This document shows positions 23,980-32,114 of a stretch of DNA of 41,131 bases, piece after piece. Position numbers and translations under genes: made by a program. The notes beneath the pieces were generated by a model. It saw only the letters and a list, made by a program, of their open reading frames with translations, searched no databases and was not told where the DNA came from. Source of the stretch: JAICWP01 sp035278025. Its GTDB lineage: Bacteria; Acidobacteriota; Terriglobia; Terriglobales; Acidobacteriaceae. Within the stretch, counting starts at the first letter, position 1. Each line of letters starts with the position of its first letter. Location of the stretch: assembly GCA_035278025.1 (NCBI GenBank), contig DATEJK010000026.1:1-41131 (forward strand), read 5' to 3'.

Positions 23980-24833
23980 ACCAACTCCTCGCATTCCACA
24001 TAGCGCTCGCCCAGAGTTTCCGCCAGCCGACGCCGCATCAGTTCACGATAGTCGGGGCGGTCGCGGTCCACGAACTTGCCTACTATGATTTCCCCTTGCA
24101 TGCTCAGGTCCAGTTCGCTGGTAGGCGCGCCGTTGCGGACTTTGCTCTTCTCTTTGTAGTACTTCATGGTCTCCAGGCCGTCGCCCAGCTTGTTGCGGCG
24201 CTGGTAGAGGGTGGGACAGGGGGAAAGCACTTCGATGAAGCAAAAGCCCTTTTTGGCGAAGGCCTCCTGCATGGAGCGCGCCAGTTGGCGCACGTGGTAA
24301 GTAGTCCAGCGTGCCACGTAAACCGCGCCCGCGGCCTCCACCAGGTGGGGCAGGTTGAATGCCGGCTCGTAGCTGCCATAGGGAGCGGTGGAAGTGATGG
24401 CGTGATTGGGCGTGGTCGGAGCGGTCTGCCCGCCGGTCATGGCGTAAATCAGGTTGTTGACGCAGATCACCTTCAGATCAATGTTGCGGCGGGCGGCGTG
24501 AATCAGGTGATTGCCGCCGATGGCCGAGAGGTCGCCATCGCCCGAGTACACCACCACGTTCAGCCTGGGATTGGCCAGCTTGAGCCCGGTGGCAAAGGGA
24601 ATAGCGCGGCCGTGCGTGGTGTGGAAGGAGTCGAGCTTCACGTAACCGGCCACGCGGCCGGTGCAGCCGATGCCGGAAACGATAGCCACATGCTCCAAGT
24701 CCACCTTGGATTCAATCAGGGCGCGGGTAAAACAGTTGACCGTGGTGCCGATGCCGCAACCCGGGCACCAGATGTGGGGCATGCGGTCCATGCGCAGGAA
24801 AGGCTCAACGGGATTGCGAATTTGGCTGGTCAT
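23970..24833 (-). CDS. korB: 2-oxoacid:ferredoxin oxidoreductase, beta (TPP) subunit
   Basis: 287 residues, the thiamine-diphosphate subunit. CPGCGIGT at 23-30 supplies two cluster cysteines (Cys23, Cys26); SGDGDLSAIGGNH is the TPP-Mg motif. SGIGCTGRVAGYVKLDSFHTTHGRAIPFATG in parts and AMTGGQTAPTTP are typical of this family, and the FHTTHGRAIPFATGLKLANP pattern is the form I associate with 2-oxoglutarate rather than pyruvate enzymes. The ATG overlaps the korA stop as ATGA. Iron-sulfur content implies oxygen sensitivity. Exact 2-oxoacid specificity is an inference. Confidence 0.9.
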   Translation of the reverse strand: MTSQIRNPVEPFLRMDRMPHIWCPGCGIGTTVNCFTRALIESKVDLEHVAIVSGIGCTGRVAGYVKLDSFHTTHGRAIPFATGLKLANPRLNVVVYSGDGDLSAIGGNHLIHAARRNIDLKVICVNNLIYAMTGGQTAPTTPNHAITSTAPYGSYEPAFNLPHLVEAAGAVYVARWTTYHVRQLARSMQEAFAKKGFCFIEVLSPCPTLYQRRNKLGDGLETMKYYKEKSKVRNGAPTSELDLSMQGEIIVGKFVDRDRPDYRELMRRRLAETLGERYVECEELVCS

Positions 24834-25984
24834 GCCGCCCCCAGGATGGTCTGCAGAATGTCCTCCGGGCGGTGCACGCCGCCGCCGGCATGGGAAACCG
24901 GAAGAACGCGGGCCTTGCCGCCGGCCGCGCGTTCCACTTCCCGCACCATCTGTCCCAGGTTCAGTTCGGGTACGACGAAGGCCTTGACCTTCTGCGCCAG
25001 GGCGCGGATGCGATACTCGGGAAAGGGCCAGGCGGTGATGAGGCGGAACTTGCCGACGCGACGGCCTTGCGCCCGCGCCAGTTCGATGGCGCGCTGGGCC
25101 ACCCGCGAAGTAATACCGTAGGAGACCACCACCACATCGGCGCCGTCCACGCTCTCTTCCTCAAACAGAGCAATTTCTTCGGTTGCGTGCTGGATTTTCT
25201 GCTGCAGGCGCCGCACCAGCTTGTCCTGGGCAGCCACGGTCATCACTGGGTAACCGCGATGGTCATGGGTCAGGCCGGTGATGTGGAACTTGTAGCCCTC
25301 GCCGGCGTGGGCCATTTCCGGCACCATGTCGCCGTTGGTTTCGTAGGGCAGGTAGCCGGCAGGGTCTTTGGCGGTGTGCCGGCGAGGCTGGATTTCGATC
25401 TGCTGGGCGGGCGGAATCACGACTTTTTCCGTCATGTGGCCGACCACTTCGTCCATCATCAGCATGACCGGAACGCGGAACTGCTCGGCGAAGTTGAAGG
25501 CCTTGATGGTGAGGTCGAAGCACTCCTGGGGCGAGCTGGGGCAGAGGGCGATGATTTCGTAGTCGCCGTGCGAGCCCCAGCGGGCCTGCATCATGTCCGC
25601 CTGCGCCGGCAGGGTGGGCAGGCCGGTGGAGGGACCGCCGCGCTGCACGTTGACGAAGACGCAGGGAGTTTCCGTCATGGCGGCGTAGCCGATGTGCTCC
25701 ATCATCAGGGAGAAGCCGGGTCCGGAAGTGACGGTGAAGGCCTTGGCCCCGCCCCAAACGGCGCCCTGCAGGGCGATGGAGGCGGCCAGTTCGTCTTCCA
25801 TCTGGATGAAGATGCCGCCGAGAGTGGGGACGCGCGCGGCAAAGCGCTCCACCACCTCCGTGGAAGGGGTGATGGGATAGCCGGAGGCGAAACGTGCGCC
25901 CGCGGCCAGCGCGCCCTCGCAGCAGGCGTGGTCACCATCGAGGAAGTGCACGCCGGTAAGGACGCCGGCCGGGTCAGCGTGCAT
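24830..25984 (-). CDS. korA: 2-oxoacid:ferredoxin oxidoreductase, alpha subunit
   Basis: 384 residues. It contains the pyrimidine-binding domain (GALAAGARFASGYPITPSTEVVE, then FIQMEDELAASIALQGAVWGGAKAFTVTSGPGFSLM in parts) and the C-terminal transketolase-like domain II (VSYGITSRVAQRAIELARAQG). Glu in QMEDE is the expected TPP-activating glutamate. The start at 25984 is fixed by AAGGAGG six bases before the ATG and overlaps the end of korD by 11 bp; the open frame reaches 26269, but that part is a shadow of korD. Pairs with korB to form the catalytic core in the cytoplasm. Confidence 0.9.
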   Translation of the reverse strand: MHADPAGVLTGVHFLDGDHACCEGALAAGARFASGYPITPSTEVVERFAARVPTLGGIFIQMEDELAASIALQGAVWGGAKAFTVTSGPGFSLMMEHIGYAAMTETPCVFVNVQRGGPSTGLPTLPAQADMMQARWGSHGDYEIIALCPSSPQECFDLTIKAFNFAEQFRVPVMLMMDEVVGHMTEKVVIPPAQQIEIQPRRHTAKDPAGYLPYETNGDMVPEMAHAGEGYKFHITGLTHDHRGYPVMTVAAQDKLVRRLQQKIQHATEEIALFEEESVDGADVVVVSYGITSRVAQRAIELARAQGRRVGKFRLITAWPFPEYRIRALAQKVKAFVVPELNLGQMVREVERAAGGKARVLPVSHAGGGVHRPEDILQTILGAA

Positions 25985-26225
25985 CGGCGGCCTCCTTGGC
26001 GGCGGGCGGCTGGGGCAAGCGATAGCCGAAGATAGCGAAATCAGGACAGTACATGCCGCACAGGTCGCAGCCGCTGCACTTTTCCGCCGCCACCACGTGC
26101 GGTGGGTGATAGCCCTTGGAGTTGAAAGCGGAAGAGAGCGCCAGCACCTTGGTGGGACAAAATTCCACGCAGAAGCCGCATGCCTTGCAGCGCTCGACCA
26201 CGATTTTGACCGCGCCTTTGGCCAT
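25974..26225 (-). CDS. korD: 2-oxoacid:ferredoxin oxidoreductase, delta subunit (2x[4Fe-4S] ferredoxin)
   Basis: 83 residues with two complete [4Fe-4S] motifs: Cys13-x2-Cys16-x2-Cys19-x3-Cys23 and Cys50-x2-Cys53-x2-Cys56-x3-Cys60. It acts as the electron-transfer subunit between the TPP site and external ferredoxin. First gene of the operon; a 358 bp non-coding stretch lies upstream and holds a CRP-like site about 70 bp before the start. GGGGGATC precedes the ATG. A free-standing delta subunit, rather than one fused to the alpha or beta chain, marks the four-subunit archaeal-type arrangement. Confidence 0.9.
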   Translation of the reverse strand: MAKGAVKIVVERCKACGFCVEFCPTKVLALSSAFNSKGYHPPHVVAAEKCSGCDLCGMYCPDFAIFGYRLPQPPAAKEAADAR

Positions 26226-26294
26226 GATCCCCCACTCGCCGCGCCGGGCGGCTCAAACTCAAAAGCCATTATGAATTTGCCTGTCCCGGAGCGG

Positions 26295-26310
26295 TGTGAT
26301 GTGGGTCACG
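26295..26310 (+). promoter_or_regulatory. CRP-like operator upstream of korDABC
   Basis: TGTGATGTGGGTCACG fits TGTGA-N6-TCACA with one mismatch at the last base. Its centre is 77 bp upstream of the korD ATG. It resembles the two sites upstream of the radical SAM gene at 14041 and 14080. Confidence 0.45.
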
Positions 26311-26430
26311 AAGGGAGGTGAGGGGCGGCACAAGGGAAAACCAGCACGAACATTCAGCGCTTAGCCGTAAGCATTCAGCCAGCCGTTCACTTGCTGAGTG
26401 CCATGCTGCCGGCTGCTCCGCTTCGGATCT

Positions 26431-26567
26431 GGCGGCGGCTTCAGCGTGCCGGGAAGTGGCCAGGGAGGCGGCGGCTTCAGCCGCACGGAATGGCAGTCCA
26501 TTCTCATTCTGCCATCCCGAGCAGGCGCGACCGAGCGCATGCGAAGCAGCGCGAGTCGAAGGACCTT
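26431..26567. repeat. Composite intergenic repeats between korD and the ABC transporter
   Basis: Within the gene-free 26226-26583, GGCGGCGGCTTCAGC occurs directly repeated at 26431-26445 and 26467-26481, and the second copy continues into the hairpin GCGGCT-TC-AGCCGC. At 26505-26567 is a degenerate relative of the 58 bp repeat seen at 4909 and 5369. No coding sequence could be supported here. Confidence 0.6.
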
Positions 26568-26583
26568 GCGTTCTTCCGCAGTT

Positions 26584-27468
26584 CTAATCAAGCCCCTTCT
26601 TCTGGCGGAACTCGCGGACTACATCGGTGACCGAGCGGTGCTGGCCGTCCACCGCGTAGTTCAGTGCGCGCATGTCCTGGTCGGAAACTTTGCCCGCCAG
26701 TTCGGCCAGCACGGCGCGCAGTTGGGGATGTCGGGCCAGCGCTTCCTCGCGCACGATGGACACAGCGTAGTAGGGGGGAAAATAGTGCTTGTCGTCTTCG
26801 AGGACAGCCAGGTCGAGCACCGGAATGAGGCCGTCGGTGGAATTGCCGGCGGCCAGGTCAATCTGCTTGTTCACCAGGGCGCGGTCGAGCAGGCCCAGGT
26901 CCATGATCAGGGGCGGTTTGGCGAATTTTAGGCCGTAGGCCGCGACCAGGCCCTTGTAGCCGTCGGGGCGCTCCATGAATTCGTAGCCGAAGCCGGCGCG
27001 CCACTGCGGCGTGTACTTTGCCGCCTGCGAAATGGTCGTCAGGTGAAGGCGGCGGGCGTCCGCGCCGCGAATTTGGAGGGCAAAAGTATCGTTGAAGCCG
27101 AAGGAGGGCAGAACCGCGAAGTGAAACTTCTGCTCGTACTGGTCTTTCACTTTCTGAAACACCGCGCCCGGATCTTTCAGCGGCGGTTCCTTGAGAATGG
27201 CAGTCAGAGCCGTGCCCGTGTACTCCGGGTAGACGTCAATCCTTCCCGCCAGCATGGCCTGCTGGCAGATATAGGTGCCGGCGAGATAGAAGCGGCGCTC
27301 GACTTTAAGGTGAGCCCTGGCCTCGATCTGCTGCGCGATCAACTCCCCCAAAATGAGCTGCTCAGGGAAATTTTTGGAGCCGACCACCACCACATTCTGT
27401 CGCGATGGGCCACAGCCGGCTAATGCCAGCGCCAGCGCAACCAGGGCGGCGGTGAGACTCCGGTTCAT
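26584..27468 (-). CDS. Osmoprotectant-type ABC transporter substrate-binding lipoprotein
   Basis: 294 residues. A lipoprotein signal ends LALAGC with the acylated Cys19. The mature protein is an OpuC/OsmF-type (OpuAC) binding protein: VVVGSKNFPEQLILGELIAQQIEA in parts, AMLAGRIDVYPEYTGTALTAIL and ALVNKQIDLAAGNSTDGLI are characteristic of the quaternary-ammonium binding group. Likely ligands are glycine betaine, choline or carnitine. Its ATG overlaps the permease stop (ATGA), so the three genes are translationally coupled. The gene ends at the start of a 358 bp non-coding stretch. Confidence 0.88.
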   Translation of the reverse strand: MNRSLTAALVALALALAGCGPSRQNVVVVGSKNFPEQLILGELIAQQIEARAHLKVERRFYLAGTYICQQAMLAGRIDVYPEYTGTALTAILKEPPLKDPGAVFQKVKDQYEQKFHFAVLPSFGFNDTFALQIRGADARRLHLTTISQAAKYTPQWRAGFGYEFMERPDGYKGLVAAYGLKFAKPPLIMDLGLLDRALVNKQIDLAAGNSTDGLIPVLDLAVLEDDKHYFPPYYAVSIVREEALARHPQLRAVLAELAGKVSDQDMRALNYAVDGQHRSVTDVVREFRQKKGLD

Positions 27469-28097
27469 GCGGGGCGCAGGCGCTTTTCCACAAGCCCCAG
27501 GCCGAAATCCGCGAGCAGAGCCAGAATAGCGGCGGGCACGGCGCCGGCCAGAATCACCACGTTGTTCACCATGGCCAGGCCGCGAAAGATGAATTCGCCC
27601 AGGCCGCCGGCGCCAATGGCGGCGGCGATGGTAGCCAGGCCGACCGAAATAACGGTGGCCACGCGCACGCCGGCGATAATCACGCTCAGCGCCAGCGGCA
27701 ACTCCACCTGCAACAGCAGTTGACGGCTGGTCATTCCCATGCCCCGCCCCGCTTCCACCACGGCGCGGTCAACTCCCATGATGCCGACGTAAGTGTTGCG
27801 AATTACGGGCAGCAGGGCGTAAAGAACCAGCGCCAGAATGGCAATGCGCTCGGCGCGAGCGCCAATCCAGGGCGCGGGCAGCAGGAATCCGAATAGGGCC
27901 AGGCTGGGAATCGTCTGAATGACATTGGCCATGCCCAGCACAGGCTTCTCCAGCACCTGGCGGCGGGTGAGCCAGATGCCCACGGGCACCCCGATTGCCA
28001 CCGCGATCGCCATGGAGATGCCCACCATCCACAAATGCTCCAGCGTGAGCTGCCACACTTCAGCGCGGTTCTGAGAGAGAAATTGCCAGAGGCTCAT
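27465..28097 (-). CDS. Osmoprotectant-type ABC transporter permease
   Basis: 210 residues with about five to six membrane helices. It is an OpuCB/ProW-like permease: HLWMVGISMAIAVAIGVPVGIWLTRR near residues 20-46, ANVIQTIPSLALFGFLLP, and the cytoplasmic EAA-type loop VVEAGRGMGMTSRQLLLQVELPLAL in parts, which docks on the ATPase. Only one permease gene is present, so it probably forms a homodimer. AAGGAGG three bases before the ATG; the start overlaps the ATPase stop by 4 bp. The other genes of the transporter flank it directly. Confidence 0.9.
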   Translation of the reverse strand: MSLWQFLSQNRAEVWQLTLEHLWMVGISMAIAVAIGVPVGIWLTRRQVLEKPVLGMANVIQTIPSLALFGFLLPAPWIGARAERIAILALVLYALLPVIRNTYVGIMGVDRAVVEAGRGMGMTSRQLLLQVELPLALSVIIAGVRVATVISVGLATIAAAIGAGGLGEFIFRGLAMVNNVVILAGAVPAAILALLADFGLGLVEKRLRPA

Positions 28098-28864
28098 GCT
28101 CCTCCTTGCTGGTGTTCGGTACGGAACGCGGCCACGTAGGCCGCCGCCAGGGGTTCCCTGGCGCGCAGAAATTCATCCGGGGTGTAGGTTGCCAGCAGGC
28201 GCCCGGCTTCGAGCAGGGCAATGCGCGAGCCCAGCAGCATGGCTTCGCGCAGGTCATGGGTGACGAAGATCGTGGTCTTGCCCAAGCGCTGCTGCAGGCT
28301 GAGAAACTCACGCTGCAATTCGGCGCGGGTAAGCGCGTCGAGCGCGCCGAAGGGCTCGTCCATAAGCAGAATGGGCGGATCCGCCGCCAGCGCCCGGGCC
28401 ACGCCCACGCGCTGCCGCTGGCCGCCGGAAAGCTGGCGCGGGCGGCGAGCGGCAATCTGCGGCTCCAGGCCCACCAACCGCAGAAGTTCGCGCACCCGCT
28501 GCTGAATGCGCTCCTGCGGCCATCCTTCCAGCGAGGGCACCAGGCCGATGTTGCGCTCCACCGTGAAGTGAGGGAACAACCCGACCTCCTGAATGGCGTA
28601 GCCAATGTGGCGCCGCAGTTGAATGGGGTCCCACTGCGTGGAAGCGCGGTCTTCCACAAGAACCTGGCCGGAAGTGGGGTCAAGCAGGCGGTTGACCAGC
28701 TTTAAGGTTGTGGTCTTGCCCGAGCCGCTGCGACCCAGCAGCACCAGCAATTCGCCGCGCCGCACCTCCAGGTTAAGGGCGTGAAGAAGGGTGCCGCCGT
28801 GGTCGAGGCGGAAAGAGACGTGGCGGAACTCCACGGCCACATCGGGGTGTGCATCCGCCGGCAT
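28094..28864 (-). CDS. Osmoprotectant-type ABC transporter ATPase
   Basis: 256 residues. Walker A GRSGSGKTT at 44-52, signature LSGGQ at 145-149, Walker B ILLMDE at 165-170 with the catalytic Glu170, Q-loop YAIQEVGLFPH and H-loop VTHD. The order QEVGLFPHFTVERNIGLVP is typical of ProV/OpuA ATPases. The C-terminal CBS pair that senses ionic strength in OpuA/OpuCA is missing at this length, so regulation must differ. No clear ribosome site precedes the ATG. First gene of the three-gene unit and divergent from 28995, with about 120 bp between. Confidence 0.9.
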   Translation of the reverse strand: MPADAHPDVAVEFRHVSFRLDHGGTLLHALNLEVRRGELLVLLGRSGSGKTTTLKLVNRLLDPTSGQVLVEDRASTQWDPIQLRRHIGYAIQEVGLFPHFTVERNIGLVPSLEGWPQERIQQRVRELLRLVGLEPQIAARRPRQLSGGQRQRVGVARALAADPPILLMDEPFGALDALTRAELQREFLSLQQRLGKTTIFVTHDLREAMLLGSRIALLEAGRLLATYTPDEFLRAREPLAAAYVAAFRTEHQQGGA

Positions 28865-28985
28865 GAATTAAAAAGCGGGCCGCTGCCCGCGTCCGGGCGA
28901 TTCTCGCAGCCGGAGAGGCGTTGGCGCAAGCGCGCAGCAGCTATTCACCTGCCGGGGAACACGGGCCGAGGCAGCCCGTTGTATC

Positions 28986-30179
28986 ATGGAAGCAATGCTG
29001 TTCCGCTCTGTTTCTCCGCGAACCGCGCGCCTGCTGGCGGGCTTGTTCGCTCTTACCACGTTTCTGCTGGCAGCGGCCCTGGCGGGCAGTTGGTTGTACG
29101 TATATAGCTACGTGAGCCGGGAGGGCACCCCTCCGCCTCCTCCGCTTCTGCAGACATTGCGCCCGGTGGCGGGCACGGTTTCGCCGCTGCAGGTGAATTA
29201 CCGGCTGGATCTCCCCGGACGCGGCGAAATCTTTCCCGCCCTGACCGCGGGGCGTCCGGCGGATTACTGGCCGGTCGCCATCCTCACCATCAGCAATGCC
29301 GGCGATCGCCCGGTGGCGCAGACCGTCTCCGCGCAAATAGCGGGATGGAGCGGGCGCGCGCAACACAGCCTGATTGTGGGGCCGCACAGCACTCAGGACC
29401 TGCGGATCAGCCCCGAGCTTCTGCCCCGCGCCTTCGCCAATCAGGAATTCCGGAGGGCGACCCTGGAGGTGCACGTCAGCAGCCCGCAGGACCCGGAGCA
29501 ATACTCCCAGCGCCGCGCGGTCTTCCTGCACTCCGCTTACGACCTCTACTGGGGAAGGAGTTTCAGCAACGCGCAGTTCATCGCCCGCTGGGTAACGCCG
29601 CACGATCCGGCGGTGCTGCGCCTGGTGGCGGACGCCCGGCGCTACATTCGCAACGGCCGGCTGCCAGGATATGGCGGCCGGAAAAATGAAATTCAACCCC
29701 AGGTGCGCGCCCAGCTCAATGCCATTTTTCAGGCGCTCAGGCACTCGGGGGTCAGCTATGTTACCAGCATTTACACGTTTGGGAACTTCGCCGGCGACGC
29801 ACAACGCATACGTTTGCCGGAGGAGACGCTGACCCTGGACACCGCCAACTGCATTGATGTCTCGGTGGCTTTCGCCTCGGCGGTGGAGAACCTGGGAATG
29901 GATCCGGCGATTGTGCTCGTGCCCGGCCACGCCTTCGCCGGCGTGCGCCTGGGGGCGGAGTCGCCGGACTGGTTGTACCTGGATTTAACAGTTTTGCCCC
30001 GGGGAACCTTTCAGCACGCTCTGCAGCGGGCCGAGCACTGGCTGAAGAAAACGCCTCCCAACCAGGTGCTGACGGTGGATGTGGCGGCGGCGCGCGCCCT
30101 GCGCATCTATCCCATTCCCATTCCCCAGCCAGCCCACATCGTGACCGCCGACGACGTGCCGCCGCGAAGCGCCGATTAA
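28986..30179 (+). CDS. Membrane-anchored transglutaminase-fold protein
   Basis: 397 residues. Residues 16-44 are a membrane anchor (LLAGLFALTTFLLAAALAGSWLYVY in part), followed by a Pro-rich spacer and a beta-rich domain at about 60-200. The C-terminal domain has the transglutaminase/cysteine-protease core: Cys289 (TANCIDVSVAFASAVENLG), His315 (VPGHAFAGVRL) and Asp333 (YLDLT), in the correct order and spacing for a Cys-His-Asp triad. It should face the periplasm; activity may be peptidase, amidase or cross-linking, and the family includes inactive members. ATG at 28986; 28995 with GGAAG before it is an equally good start. Short simple repeats follow the stop. Confidence 0.72.
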   Translation: MEAMLFRSVSPRTARLLAGLFALTTFLLAAALAGSWLYVYSYVSREGTPPPPPLLQTLRPVAGTVSPLQVNYRLDLPGRGEIFPALTAGRPADYWPVAILTISNAGDRPVAQTVSAQIAGWSGRAQHSLIVGPHSTQDLRISPELLPRAFANQEFRRATLEVHVSSPQDPEQYSQRRAVFLHSAYDLYWGRSFSNAQFIARWVTPHDPAVLRLVADARRYIRNGRLPGYGGRKNEIQPQVRAQLNAIFQALRHSGVSYVTSIYTFGNFAGDAQRIRLPEETLTLDTANCIDVSVAFASAVENLGMDPAIVLVPGHAFAGVRLGAESPDWLYLDLTVLPRGTFQHALQRAEHWLKKTPPNQVLTVDVAAARALRIYPIPIPQPAHIVTADDVPPRSAD

Positions 30180-30183
30180 GCCG

Positions 30184-30211
30184 GTAGCTGACAGCTGACT
30201 ACTGACCACTG
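30184..30211. repeat. Short degenerate tandem repeat (CTGAC units)
   Basis: AGCTGACAGCTGACTACTGACCACTG-like run in two blocks. Such CTGAC/CACTG runs occur widely in acidobacterial and cyanobacterial spacers. It overlaps the 3' end of npdG. Confidence 0.5.
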
Positions 30212-30888
30212 TTCCTTGCCGGAAGGCCGGTGATACGTATTCCCGTAGCGTGGGCTTTGTAGCGGATGTTGATGCCGATGAGCAGGGCGGTAATCTGCTC
30301 CAGCACGCGGGAATTTTCCAGCTTTCCGCCGTCCACGGCGCGAACCCCGGGGATTTTTTCCGCCAGTTCGGCAGCCAGCTGGCGGGCGCGCTTGTCGTCG
30401 CTGCATACAATTACATCCGAATCAACGGGGGCATCGCCGTTGGAAGCGTCGGCGGAGATATTGTGAAAAGCGGCGGCCACGGTGACTCCGTCAGGCACCA
30501 GTTCGGTGGCCTGCTCCGCGCACGAGCCCTGCCACACTCCCAAGGTGCGCGTGGGACGGCCGCCCACCGCGGACGCCAGCGCCACAGTGGCATCAATCAG
30601 GACTGAGCCCGGGCGCATGTGCCGCGCCAGGTTTTTGAGCAGCAGGGCGTGGCCCTCGAAGGGAACAGTCAGCACCAGCACATCGCTGGCCTCGCAAGCG
30701 GCGGCGTTCTCCATGCCTTCCACTCTGGCGCCGGCTCCCAAGCGGGCGAGGATTTCGGCCGCCGTCTTCTGAGCGCGCGTTCCCTCCCGCGAGCCGATGA
30801 TGACGGCTTCGCCGGCCCGAGCCCAGCGCAGCGCCAGACCCATTCCCGCCGGTCCCGTTCCTCCCAGCACCGCGATTTTGCGGCTCAT
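30199..30888 (-). CDS. npdG: NADPH:coenzyme F420 oxidoreductase
   Basis: 229 residues. Opens MSRKIAVLGGTGPAGMGLALRWA, a Rossmann motif, then VIIGSREGTRAQ, where Ser and Arg fit NADP phosphate binding. The C-terminal part LLIGINIRYKAHATGIRITGLP is the form seen in F420-dependent NADP reductases (Fno/NpdG). It catalyses hydride exchange between NADPH and F420, and in bacteria usually supplies F420H2. It ends the cof operon; its ATG overlaps the cofH stop by 4 bp. Its C-terminus covers a short tandem repeat and may be slightly extended relative to relatives. Confidence 0.9.
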   Translation of the reverse strand: MSRKIAVLGGTGPAGMGLALRWARAGEAVIIGSREGTRAQKTAAEILARLGAGARVEGMENAAACEASDVLVLTVPFEGHALLLKNLARHMRPGSVLIDATVALASAVGGRPTRTLGVWQGSCAEQATELVPDGVTVAAAFHNISADASNGDAPVDSDVIVCSDDKRARQLAAELAEKIPGVRAVDGGKLENSRVLEQITALLIGINIRYKAHATGIRITGLPARNSGQ

Positions 30889-32105
30889 GCGGAGGCGACC
30901 TGCGACGGCTCCACGGCTGAGGCTGCTTGCGGCATGATTTTGGTATAGGTGGTGTTGCGCTCCGCCGGAACTCTTCCGATCTGGCGAATAAGCTCCTGGA
31001 ACTCGCGCGGGCTGGTGTACTGCCCGGCGGTGGCGCCGGCTTCACGGGAAATGTTTTCCTCCATCAAAGTGCCGCCGTAGTCATTGGCTCCGGCCTGCAG
31101 GCAGAGCTGCGACAGGCCACGGTTCAGCTTCACCCAGGAGACCTGTACGTTTTGAATCGAGCCGGCCAGCAGAATGCGCGCCAGGGCATGAATCTTCAAG
31201 TGCTCGGCCAGAGTGGGTCCCGGCCGGGCAATGCCCTGCTGGTAAAGCAGGGTGTTGTAGTGCACAAAACCCAGGGGCACGAACTCGGTGAAGCCGCCGG
31301 TCTCATCCTGGATCTGGCGGAACAGCCGCAGCTGGTTGACCCAGTGTTCCGGGGCTTCCACATGGCCGTACATGAGAGTGGAAGTGGTGCGAATGCCGCA
31401 GCGATGAGCGGTGGTGATCACCTCGCGCCATTGCCGGGTGGAGAGCTTGTTGCGGGAGAGCACAAACCGCACATCGTCGTCCAGGATTTCCGCCGCCGTG
31501 CCGGGCAGCGTGTCCAAACCCGAATCGCGCAACATCGCCAGATAATCGGCCAGAGGCATGCCGGTGAGCTCCACCCCGTGAACAATCTCCATGGGCGAAA
31601 AGGCGTGGATGTGCATGCCGGGAACGGCGCGCTTCACCGCCAGCAGGATGTCGCGATAGTAGAACGGGGGCAGGCCGTGCGGCAGGCCGCCCTGAATACA
31701 AACCTCGGTGGCGCCCAGGGTCCAGGCGTCCGCGGCTTTGGCGGCCACCTGGTCCAGGCTCAGGAAGTAGGCGTCGGCCTCGCGCGGGCCGCGGCTGAAG
31801 GCGCAGAACTTGCAGCCCACGAAGCAGACGTTCGTAAAATTGATGTTGCGGTTCACAACGTAGGTGACGGTGTCACCCACCAGCGCGCGGCGCAGGTCAT
31901 CGGCGGCCAGCAGGAGCCCCAGCAGGTCGTCGCCTTCGGCGTGGGCCAGATGCAGGCTCTGTTCGCGGCTGAGCACCCCGCCATCGCGCGCCTGGAACAC
32001 GCGTTCCAGGGCTTCGCGGACCGCAGGCGACAGCCGCGGCGAAACTTCCGCCCACTCCTGTTCGCGGAAATGCTCCAGCTCGAATGTGGTCAGACTTCGC
32101 GACAT
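30885..32105 (-). CDS. cofH: FO synthase subunit 2 (radical SAM)
   Basis: 406 residues. Cys94-x3-Cys98-x2-Cys101 (NVCFVGCKFCAF) binds the SAM cluster; VCIQGGLPHGLPPFYY, IHAFSPMEI and VSWVKLNRGLSQLCLQAGANDYGGTLMEENI in parts are the CofH/MqnC-MqnE group pattern. It links tyrosine to 5-amino-6-ribitylaminouracil, the first half of the deazaflavin FO. MqnC-like enzymes of menaquinone synthesis are relatives, but the company of cofG, cofC, cofD and cofE decides the call. GGGGGG four bases before the ATG; the cofE stop is 9 bp upstream. Confidence 0.92.
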   Translation of the reverse strand: MSRSLTTFELEHFREQEWAEVSPRLSPAVREALERVFQARDGGVLSREQSLHLAHAEGDDLLGLLLAADDLRRALVGDTVTYVVNRNINFTNVCFVGCKFCAFSRGPREADAYFLSLDQVAAKAADAWTLGATEVCIQGGLPHGLPPFYYRDILLAVKRAVPGMHIHAFSPMEIVHGVELTGMPLADYLAMLRDSGLDTLPGTAAEILDDDVRFVLSRNKLSTRQWREVITTAHRCGIRTTSTLMYGHVEAPEHWVNQLRLFRQIQDETGGFTEFVPLGFVHYNTLLYQQGIARPGPTLAEHLKIHALARILLAGSIQNVQVSWVKLNRGLSQLCLQAGANDYGGTLMEENISREAGATAGQYTSPREFQELIRQIGRVPAERNTTYTKIMPQAASAVEPSQVASA

Positions 32106-32114
32106 TTGACCCCC

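Noticed and set aside
24096..26035. Two long plus-strand frames opposite korA and korB
   Set aside because: Antisense to well-identified subunits; composition rich in Gly/His/Val with no domain.
30885..32105. Menaquinone enzyme MqnC/MqnE instead of CofH
   Set aside because: Sequence blocks and the company of cofG, cofC, cofD, cofE and npdG favour CofH.
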